From Candidatus Methylomirabilota bacterium (GTDB lineage Bacteria > Methylomirabilota > Methylomirabilia > Methylomirabilales > CSP1-5): a stretch of DNA of 7,648 nt. The stretch covers positions 1 to 7,648 of the forward strand of contig JAHFDE010000107.1 of the NCBI GenBank assembly GCA_023249165.1, written 5' to 3'. Below, piece after piece: positions 1 to 4,822 of the stretch. The translations under genes and the position numbers were made by a program. Each line of letters starts with the position of its first letter. Position 1 is the stretch's first letter. The notes under the pieces were generated by a model. That model saw nothing but the letters and a program-made list of their open reading frames with translations, had not been told where the DNA came from and made no database searches.

Positions 1-539
1 ATCGGGGGGACGAGGAGCTGACCGAAGAGGCCGGTCCGGGCAGTGACTTTCTGGCTGAGGTCTGCCAGGCGTGGGAGGCCGAGGCCAGACGGGCGGAGGA
101 ACACGGGGTTCGGGTGGTGATGCTTCGCAACGGAATCGTGCTGGGTCGAGGGGGCGGGGCGCTCAAGCAGATGCTCCTTCCCTTCAAGCTGGGTCTCGGA
201 GGACCGTTGGGGAACGGGAAGCAGTGGATGCCGTGGGTGCATGTCGATGACGTCGTGGGAATCATCCTCCATGCCATTCAGCAGGCCGCTCTCCGGGGGC
301 CGGTGAACACCACCGCCCCGGCGCCGGTCCGCAATCGGGAGTTTACCCAGACGCTGGCGCGGCTGCTGCGTCGTCCCGCCCTGCTGCCCGCTCCGGCCTT
401 TGGCCTCAAGATCCTCCTCGGCGAGTTCGCCGATGTCCTGCTCGCCAGCCAGCGGGTCCTTCCCAGGCGAATCCAGGGCGCGGGCTATACCTTTCGTCAT
501 CCCACCCTGGAGGCGGCCCTGGGGGCGATCGTGCGTTGA
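1..539 (+). CDS. YfcH/TIGR01777-family NAD(P)-dependent epimerase, 3' part
   Basis: The first bases of the window are already in frame, so the N-terminal Rossmann part lies outside; about 178 C-terminal residues are visible of a family usually near 300 aa. The visible protein begins RGDEELTEE, followed by a conserved FLAEVCQAWE segment, then GVRVVMLRNGIVLG and PWVHVDDVV, the order seen in TIGR01777 (YfcH, SulA-like) extended-SDR epimerases. The last 50 residues (from PAPAFGLKILLGE through QRVLPRRIQGAGYTFRHPTLEAAL) match the DUF1731 tail that closes this family. These proteins bind NAD(P) and act in the cytoplasm on an unknown, probably sugar-nucleotide-like or small-molecule substrate. The stop TGA is at 537-539. 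A small unknown gene starts 14 nt downstream and is probably co-transcribed. The family call is firm; the substrate is not known. Confidence 0.9.
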   Translation, partial: RGDEELTEEAGPGSDFLAEVCQAWEAEARRAEEHGVRVVMLRNGIVLGRGGGALKQMLLPFKLGLGGPLGNGKQWMPWVHVDDVVGIILHAIQQAALRGPVNTTAPAPVRNREFTQTLARLLRRPALLPAPAFGLKILLGEFADVLLASQRVLPRRIQGAGYTFRHPTLEAALGAIVR

Positions 540-543
540 AATC

Positions 544-548
544 GGAGG
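544..548 (+). promoter_or_regulatory. Shine-Dalgarno GGAGG setting the start at 554
   Basis: GGAGG lies 5 nt before the ATG at 554. It decides in favour of that ATG over an in-frame TTG at 536, which would overlap the upstream stop codon and has no comparable ribosome binding site. Confidence 0.7.
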
Positions 549-553
549 CGCAG

Positions 554-874
554 ATGCCGTTACAGCACAGTAACGTCGATGCAGGACAGATTGAGGCCCT
601 CGTCAAGAAGCACTTCGGGGAAGGGTTCACCTGCTTTGTCACGCGGAATCACGCCTTGGGTCGCTACGTCAAGGCGGCAAGCCCTGACGTCGTGGGGCGA
701 CCGCGCAAGGTCTCGTTCCTCACCCTGGGTTATGAGGTGATCGGCCAGTTCAAGGACGAGAATGGCGATGTCTTTGAATTTTACCGGGAGTGGGAAGCGG
801 ACCGGGCTCGCGCCTTTGTCGAGGAGTACAAGCGGGCCCTGGGGCATGATCTGCGGTTGCAGCTGATCGGCTAG
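554..874 (+). CDS. Small conserved-looking protein of unknown function (106 aa)
   Basis: I do not recognise this family. The protein (MPLQHSNVDAGQIEALV...) is soluble, has no signal peptide or membrane segment, and carries a single Cys. The central part (residues about 55-80, FLTLGYEVIGQFKDENGDVF) looks like a beta-hairpin, and the C-terminal third (FYREWEADRARAFVEEYKR) looks like one amphipathic helix rich in charged residues, so a small alpha/beta fold is likely. Codon use is GC3-rich like its neighbours, and it has a good Shine-Dalgarno, so it is probably a real gene. It follows the YfcH-like gene by 14 nt and is probably in one transcript with it. Its stop codon TAG (872-874) lies inside the CTAG that forms the left tip of the palindromic element at 871-983. 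Confidence 0.75.
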   Translation: MPLQHSNVDAGQIEALVKKHFGEGFTCFVTRNHALGRYVKAASPDVVGRPRKVSFLTLGYEVIGQFKDENGDVFEFYREWEADRARAFVEEYKRALGHDLRLQLIG

Positions 875-983
875 TGCCGTTCCAACGTATTGCCCCGAAC
901 ACCGACAAGGCCCGTTCCAATCACGGAACGGGCTCTTGGCATCGCACACCTCTATTGGGTGAGAAAAGTTGGAACGGCAGTGG
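871..983. mobile_element. Palindromic MITE-like element, copy 1
   Basis: This is a 113-bp non-coding segment bounded by inverted repeats. The left arm is CTAGTGCCGTTCCAAC (871-886) and the right arm is GTTGGAACGGCAGTGG (968-983). Twelve terminal bases pair perfectly (875-886 with 968-979); the right tip has GTGG where CTAG is expected. The right arm is preceded by an A-rich run (GAGAAAA), a feature shared with copy 2. The interior does not align by eye to copy 2 and contains its own 9-bp hairpin. There is no ORF that could be a transposase, so any movement would depend on a transposase elsewhere. The left tip supplies the TAG stop of the upstream gene, and the right tip ends 8 nt before the proposed amidase start. 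A bidirectional terminator or REP-like structure is the main alternative to a mobile element. Confidence 0.7.
910..933. repeat. 9-bp hairpin inside palindromic element copy 1
   Basis: GCCCGTTCC (910-918) and GGAACGGGC (925-933) pair perfectly around a 6-nt loop. The stem repeats the CCGTTCC core of the element's terminal arms, so the element is a nested inverted repeat. It could end transcription of the upstream genes, but CTCTTGG rather than a T-tract follows, so it is not a convincing intrinsic terminator. Confidence 0.65.
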
Positions 984-991
984 GGAAGTCG

Positions 992-2317
992 ATGGGCCTT
1001 GTTCACATGAGCGCCGTCGAGGCGGCAGGGGCCATTCGCGCCGGCACGATGACATCAGAAGAGCTAGTGCGCGCCTGCCTCGAACGGATCAAGGCGATCG
1101 AAGAGCGGGTCGGGGCCTGGGCCTACCTGGATCCCGACCATGCCTTGAAACAGGCGCGCGACGCGGACCTGGCGCGTCGTGAAGGGAGGGCTCTCGGCCC
1201 GCTCCACGGCATCCCGGTGGGTGTGAAGGATATCTTCGATACTCACGACATGCCCACCGAGAGCGGCACGGTGCTCCACGCGGGCCGCCAGCCAGCCGAG
1301 GACGCCACCGTGGTCGCCTTGCTCCGTCAGGCGGGCGCGATCGTCATGGGCAAGACGGTCACGACGGAGCTGGCTGTCTACGCGCCGGGCAAGACCAGTA
1401 ATCCCCACAATCCCCAACGCACGCCCGGCGGCTCCTCGAGCGGCTCTGCCGCGGCCGTCGCGGCGTTCATGGTGCCACTCGCCATCGGTACCCAGACCAA
1501 CGGATCGGTCATCCGTCCGGCATCGTACTGCGGTGTAGTCGGCTATAAGCCGAGCCACGGTCTCATCTCCCGATATGGGGTGCTCCAGCAGTCGCGGCCG
1601 TTGGACCAGGTCGGCGTCTTTGCGCGCACGGTCGAGGATGCGGCCCTGATCGCGGAGCAGCTAATGGTATTTGACGACCGGGATCCCGACATGCGACTGC
1701 GGGAGCGTCCCGACCTCGTCCAGACGGTCGCGGAGGAACCCCCAGTCCCGCCGCGACTGGCCTTCGTCAGGACGCCGGTGTGGGATCAGGCTGAGAAAGA
1801 TGTCAAAGAGGCCTTTGTAGGTTTGGTCGAGCGACTGGGCGAGCGGGTCAAGGAGGTTCCGCTTCCCGATCTATTCAAGGACGCCATCGCGGTGCATCGC
1901 ACGATCATGGAGGCGGACCTCGCGCGGAGTTTTGCGCCTGAATACGAGCGCGGGAAGGACGTGCTCAGTCTTACCTTGCGGGAGATGATCGAGCGCGGGC
2001 AGAAGGTGCTGGCGGGTGATTACAACCGCGCGGTCGGACAGATTCCAGTACTCCACCGGAGCCTTGAGGCTATCTTCGAGCAGTATGACGCTCTCCTGAC
2101 GCCGGCGACCACGGGTGAGGCGCCCGTTGGCCTGACCTCCACCGGCAGTCCGATTTTTTGCACGATCTGGACGCTGTGCGGGATGCCGGCGGTCAGCCTA
2201 CCGATCTTACAGGGGTCAACGGGCATGCCACTGGGAGCGCAACTCGTAGGGGCCAAGGGTACAGACGCCCGTCTGTTGCGAACCGCCCGCTGGCTCGCCC
2301 GTCTCGCCCAGCACTAA
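992..2317 (+). CDS. Amidase-signature-family amidase (441 aa)
   Basis: This is a cytoplasmic hydrolase that cleaves carboxamide C-N bonds with the Ser-cisSer-Lys triad of the amidase signature family. Visible motifs, numbered from the ATG at 992: LHGIPVGVKDIFD with catalytic Lys79, TPGGSSSGSAAAVAA with the cis-Ser among Ser148-150, and GTQTNGSVIRPAS with nucleophile Ser172, followed by CGVVGYKPSHG. The C-terminal YDALLTPAT and CGMPAVSLPI segments are also typical, and the length is normal for the family. No signal peptide is seen. The frame is open back to a TTG at 890, but that stretch lies within the palindromic element. The ATG at 992 (preceded by GGGGAAG at 982-988) or the one at 1007 is the likelier start. 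No Gln/Asn-tRNA amidotransferase partner genes are present, so a free-standing amidase acting on a small amide is more likely than GatA. The substrate cannot be deduced. The gene sits between two copies of the palindromic element. Confidence 0.92.
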   Translation: MGLVHMSAVEAAGAIRAGTMTSEELVRACLERIKAIEERVGAWAYLDPDHALKQARDADLARREGRALGPLHGIPVGVKDIFDTHDMPTESGTVLHAGRQPAEDATVVALLRQAGAIVMGKTVTTELAVYAPGKTSNPHNPQRTPGGSSSGSAAAVAAFMVPLAIGTQTNGSVIRPASYCGVVGYKPSHGLISRYGVLQQSRPLDQVGVFARTVEDAALIAEQLMVFDDRDPDMRLRERPDLVQTVAEEPPVPPRLAFVRTPVWDQAEKDVKEAFVGLVERLGERVKEVPLPDLFKDAIAVHRTIMEADLARSFAPEYERGKDVLSLTLREMIERGQKVLAGDYNRAVGQIPVLHRSLEAIFEQYDALLTPATTGEAPVGLTSTGSPIFCTIWTLCGMPAVSLPILQGSTGMPLGAQLVGAKGTDARLLRTARWLARLAQH

Positions 2318-2435
2318 AGGGTCGCCGCCCCCTCACCCTCTCTCGCCTCACGAACCCCACCCCAGAAGCTAGAGCGCCACGCAGCCCCCTTCAGGGAAAG
2401 GGCGGCGGTGGCCACCAAGGCCTGCCAGGCAACGG
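2318..2435. other. Intergenic 3' region after the amidase, possible weak stem
   Basis: No gene is seen between the amidase stop and palindromic element copy 2. It begins with a pyrimidine-rich stretch containing CGCCGCCC (2323-2330), whose perfect complement GGGCGGCG lies at 2400-2407, about 70 nt away. This could be a loose 3' stem for the amidase transcript, but there is no T-tract and GC-rich pairs of this length can arise by chance. Confidence 0.25.
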
Positions 2436-2543
2436 CTAGTGCCGTTCCAACTTGATGAGCTGAATTTGGGCGGCATGCGTTGTTCCAACGGTCGTGGGCG
2501 GGTGGGGCGAGACAGTTCGCAAAAATAGTTGGAACGGTACTAG
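2436..2543. mobile_element. Palindromic MITE-like element, copy 2
   Basis: This 108-bp segment lies between the convergent amidase and dctM genes. The left arm CTAGTGCCGTTCCAAC (2436-2451) and the right arm GTTGGAACGGTACTAG (2528-2543) are inverted repeats matching at 15 of 16 positions. Both ends carry CTAG, which could be a 4-bp target duplication or part of the arms; because CTAG is self-complementary the sequence alone cannot decide. The right arm is preceded by an A-rich run (GCAAAAATA), as in copy 1, so both copies have the same orientation. An internal mini-hairpin CGTTG-TTC-CAACG occurs at 2478-2490. Read on the minus strand, the right-hand CTAG supplies the TAG stop codon of dctM (2540-2542). 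It could also serve as a bidirectional terminator for the convergent genes. Confidence 0.75.
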
Positions 2544-3865
2544 TCTCCGTAGAGGTAGCGGGGGAGCCAGAGAGTGAGCTCCGGCCAGTACCAGGTCAGA
2601 ACGAGGGTGAGCACCTGGACAGCCAGGAAGGGATACATGCCTTTGTAGATCTGGTTCAGCGTCACGTGGGGCGGCGCAATCCCCTTCAGGTAGAAGGCCG
2701 CCATCGCCACCGGTGGCGAGAGGAACGAGGTCTGGAGGTTCACGGCGACCATGATGCCAAAGATGATCGGGTCGATGTTGAAGGTCTTCAGCAAGGGGAG
2801 GAAGATCGGCACGAAGATAACGATGATCTCGGTCCACTCCAGCGGCCACCCGAGAAAGAAGATGATGAACATCGACATCCACAGAAAGCCGCTGCTCGAG
2901 AGGCCGGCACCCAAGACCCATTCCTCGAGTTTCGCCTGGGAACCCAGGCGGGCGAAGACGGCAGCGAAGAGGCTGGCGCCGACGAAGAGCCAGCAGACCA
3001 TGGCCGTGATGCGACCGGTGAGGCGGACCGATTCGGCGACCATCTTCCAGTTGAGCTTTCGGTAGAGGGCCGCGATCGGGAAGGTGAGGAAGGCGCCCAT
3101 GGCCGCGGCCTCGGTGGCCGTGGTCCATCCGATGATGATGGCCCACAGGACGACGAAGGTCAGGATGCCGATCGGGATCGAGGAAATGGCCACCTCCTTC
3201 AGGATCGTCGGCCACGGCACGTTTCGTTCTTCCTTCGGTAGCGGCGGTCCCAGCGAGGGCTTGAACCAACAGACCAGGAAGATATAGAGAAGCATGAGCC
3301 CCGACATCAGGAATCCCGGACCGAAGGCTCCTGCGTAAATCTTGACGATCGACACGCCGGCGACTGCCGCGTACACGATCAACATGACGCTTGGGGGGAT
3401 CAAGATCCCGAGGGTCCCCGTGGATGTGATGGTGCCGGCGGCGAGTTCGACCGAGTAGCCGGCCTTGAGCATCGGCGGCAGCGCCAGCAACCCCATCAAT
3501 GTCACGCCGGCGCCCACGATCCCGCTCGCGATGCCGAAGATGGTGCCGACCATCATCGTGGTCAGCGCGATCGCGCCGGGCAGGGGTCCGAACAGCAATT
3601 GATAGCTGTAAAACATCCGGTCCATGATCCCGGCGCGTTCCATCATGTATCCCATGAGGATAAAGAGCGGGACCGACTGGAGCACGTCGTTGGTCATCAC
3701 GGCATAGGCGCGATGGACCAGGAGGTCGAAGACGGTCCACCCCATGCTGTAGGCGCCGAAGATGATCCCGAGCGCCATCATGGTGAAGGAGACCGGGAAG
3801 CCGATGAAGAGCGCTACCAGCAAGAAGACCATCATCAGGATTCCGAGGACTGGTTCGCTGATCAT
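2540..3865 (-). CDS. dctM: TRAP transporter large permease subunit (DctM-like, 441 aa)
   Basis: This inner-membrane subunit forms the ion-coupled (usually Na+) translocation channel of a tripartite ATP-independent periplasmic transporter. The protein is very hydrophobic with roughly 12 membrane segments. It carries family hallmarks in order: IGFPVSFTMM (21-30), VPLFILMGYMMERAG (66-79), GTLGILIPPSVMLIVYA (150-166), TEAAAMGA (251-258) and LSPPVAMAAFYLKG (382-395). The length of 441 aa is normal. The ATG at 3865 has GGAGGGG at 3879-3873, 7 nt upstream. The gene is last in the operon dctP-dctQ-dctM, but 328 nt separate it from dctQ, where TRAP permease genes usually overlap or nearly touch. Its TAG stop (2542-2540) coincides with the tip of palindromic element copy 2. 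Its Shine-Dalgarno may lie in the arm of the diverged element upstream. Confidence 0.95.
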   Translation of the reverse strand: MISEPVLGILMMVFLLVALFIGFPVSFTMMALGIIFGAYSMGWTVFDLLVHRAYAVMTNDVLQSVPLFILMGYMMERAGIMDRMFYSYQLLFGPLPGAIALTTMMVGTIFGIASGIVGAGVTLMGLLALPPMLKAGYSVELAAGTITSTGTLGILIPPSVMLIVYAAVAGVSIVKIYAGAFGPGFLMSGLMLLYIFLVCWFKPSLGPPLPKEERNVPWPTILKEVAISSIPIGILTFVVLWAIIIGWTTATEAAAMGAFLTFPIAALYRKLNWKMVAESVRLTGRITAMVCWLFVGASLFAAVFARLGSQAKLEEWVLGAGLSSSGFLWMSMFIIFFLGWPLEWTEIIVIFVPIFLPLLKTFNIDPIIFGIMVAVNLQTSFLSPPVAMAAFYLKGIAPPHVTLNQIYKGMYPFLAVQVLTLVLTWYWPELTLWLPRYLYGD

Positions 3866-4194
3866 GCTCGTGCCCCTCCAAGTAAATCCCCCTGATCACT
3901 TAAGGCTTCCGCGAGGGTGTTCCCCTCGCCCTCGGGCAGGCGGAGAGGCCAACGGGTGGTGCCAGGCGGGCGCCCCTCGGCCGTCCCGGTCCGGGAGCCC
4001 GTCTCGGGATCTCGGACCCGCAGGAGAAATTCGCCACCGACAGCGCTTTTCCCTATGAGATGGGCGTGAGTTCTCCGAGGACGGCTGGGCTGCCAGGCGA
4101 CAGGACCCGTTGGCCGTCCAGATCGGACGTCTTTCGGGACGAGCTCATGTATCGCACTCAGAGGGGGCGCTAGCGAAGAATATTGGTGCGGCAC
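3862..4194 (-). CDS. Doubtful 110-aa reading frame filling the dctQ-dctM gap
   Basis: An open frame starts at a GTG (4194) that overlaps the dctQ stop by one base (TAGTG). It ends with a TGA (3864-3862) overlapping the dctM start (ATGA), a layout typical of translationally coupled genes. I recognise no family; the product (GTG-PHQYSSLAPPL...) is rich in Arg, Pro, Gly, Ser and Thr, with no signal peptide or membrane segment. Against a real gene: by my hand count only about 62% of third codon positions are G or C, against clearly higher values in dctQ; no Shine-Dalgarno suits the GTG; and the start context is itself the CTAGTG tip of the repeat element. More likely it is an accidental open frame through a GC-rich element, though coupled translation could still carry ribosomes to dctM. 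Confidence 0.2.
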   Translation of the reverse strand: MPHQYSSLAPPLSAIHELVPKDVRSGRPTGPVAWQPSRPRRTHAHLIGKSAVGGEFLLRVRDPETGSRTGTAEGRPPGTTRWPLRLPEGEGNTLAEALSDQGDLLGGARA

Positions 4195-4197
4195 TAG
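3867..4197. repeat. Diverged, longer relative of the palindromic element (candidate copy 3)
   Basis: This segment accounts for the 328-nt gap between dctQ and dctM. At the dctQ side the minus strand reads CTAGTGCCGCACCAATATTC, resembling the A-rich end of copy 2 (CTAGTACCGTTCCAACTATT) beyond the 16-nt arm with one gap. At the dctM side the plus strand reads CTCGTGCCCCTCCAAG (3867-3882), 12 of 16 identical to the arm. It continues GTAAATCCCCC where copy 1 continues GTATTGCCCC. So both ends resemble the matching ends of the clear copies, in the same relative orientation. The interior holds several small hairpins (3911-3929; CGTCC/GGACG near 4115-4130; CGCTAGCG near 4168-4175). The dctQ stop TAG (4196-4194) lies within its CTAG tip. 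The dctQ-side match is persuasive; the dctM-side match is weaker and overlaps a Shine-Dalgarno. Confidence 0.45.
3911..3929. repeat. 7-bp hairpin in the dctQ-dctM gap
   Basis: GCGAGGG (3911-3917) and CCCTCGC (3923-3929) pair perfectly around a 5-nt loop. It lies 46 nt upstream of the dctM start on the transcript. It is not followed by a T-tract, so it is more likely an mRNA-structure or repeat-element feature than a terminator. Confidence 0.5.
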
Positions 4198-4739
4198 ACG
4201 GCCTCCTGGACGTCCTCGAATCGTTCGGGCCAGACGCCGGTCTTCATCGCCACGACGCAGCGTAACAATTCCCCGATGCCCTGGAGGGCGATCAGCGCCC
4301 CAGCGATGGGGATCACGGTCTTGAAGAAGTAGATGGGCGGGCCGCTAGGCACCGCGACCGACCGCTCGCCGAATCGCCAGGACGTTTCGGCGAAGCGGTA
4401 CCCCGACCAGACGAGGGCGATGATGCCGGGGAAGAAGAAGATGAAGTACATCGCGAGGTCGATCGCGGCCTGGATGCGCACCGGCAGGAGGCGGTAAACC
4501 ATGTCGCACCGGACGTGGTTGTTCTGGGCCAGCGCGTAGGCCCCGCACAGCATAAAGGCGGTGCCGTAGAGCTGGATGGCGTAGTCGAAGGCCCAGTCGG
4601 TCGGCGCATTGAACAGGTACCGGGCGGTCACGTCGTAGCAGACAACGAAGGTCAGGACCATGTTCAGCCACGAGCTCGGGATCCCGATCCACGTGCTAAT
4701 GCTGTCGATGGCCTTGATCACCTTCTGGAGTCGGGGCAT
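4194..4739 (-). CDS. dctQ: TRAP transporter small permease subunit (DctQ-like, 181 aa)
   Basis: This inner-membrane partner of DctM is needed for TRAP transport. Four hydrophobic segments are visible at about residues 17-36, 51-71, 91-111 and 138-158, the standard DctQ topology. Family-like signatures are the VVCYDVTARYLFNAPTDWAFD stretch (32-52) and the NNHVRCDMVYRLLP loop (73-86), close to the usual HVRVDxLY pattern. Length is normal for the family. The start ATG at 4739 has AGGAG at 4749-4745, 5 nt upstream. It follows dctP by 83 nt across a strong hairpin. Its last codons are GCC GTC TAG, the TAG being part of the CTAG tip of the candidate repeat element. Translation overlaps by one base with the doubtful frame in the downstream gap. 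The membrane-subunit assignment is secure; substrate specificity comes from DctP. Confidence 0.93.
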   Translation of the reverse strand: MPRLQKVIKAIDSISTWIGIPSSWLNMVLTFVVCYDVTARYLFNAPTDWAFDYAIQLYGTAFMLCGAYALAQNNHVRCDMVYRLLPVRIQAAIDLAMYFIFFFPGIIALVWSGYRFAETSWRFGERSVAVPSGPPIYFFKTVIPIAGALIALQGIGELLRCVVAMKTGVWPERFEDVQEAV

Positions 4740-4758
4740 CTTCTCTCCTGACAGAGAT

Positions 4759-4793
4759 GCGGCGTCTGCCGCCCGATACGCGGCAGACGCCGC
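4759..4793. promoter_or_regulatory. 14-bp intercistronic hairpin between dctP and dctQ
   Basis: GCGGCGTCTGCCGC (4759-4772) and GCGGCAGACGCCGC (4780-4793) pair perfectly around a 7-nt loop. It begins 29 nt after the dctP stop on the transcript and ends 19 nt before the dctQ start. Such stems after binding-protein genes usually protect the upstream mRNA from 3' exonucleases or partially stop transcription, giving more binding protein than permease. No T-tract follows on the minus strand, so full termination is unlikely. The role is inferred; the stem is directly visible. Confidence 0.75.
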
Positions 4794-4822
4794 TGATCCC
4801 CTACAGAGCGAACGGCGTCAAG

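Noticed and set aside
890..991. N-terminal extension of the amidase from TTG at 890
   Set aside because: This stretch is almost entirely palindromic element copy 1, the extra residues resemble no amidase N-terminus, and no ribosome binding site precedes the TTG.
2318..2435. Intrinsic terminator after the amidase
   Set aside because: The only stem found (8 bp, 2323-2330/2400-2407) encloses about 70 nt and lacks a T-tract; element copy 2 is the better candidate for ending transcription there.
871..2543. Palindromes as integron attC sites flanking an amidase cassette
   Set aside because: The ends (TTCCAAC / GTTGGAA) do not fit the attC core RYYYAAC / GTTRRRY, both copies have long perfect arms at the tips instead of split boxes with an extrahelical base, and no integrase or further cassettes are present.
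2436..3899. 487-aa minus-strand frame overlapping dctM
   Set aside because: It is an out-of-frame shadow of dctM; its product is an Arg/His/Pro/Asp-rich sequence without family features, while the dctM frame has clear TRAP permease motifs and a Shine-Dalgarno.
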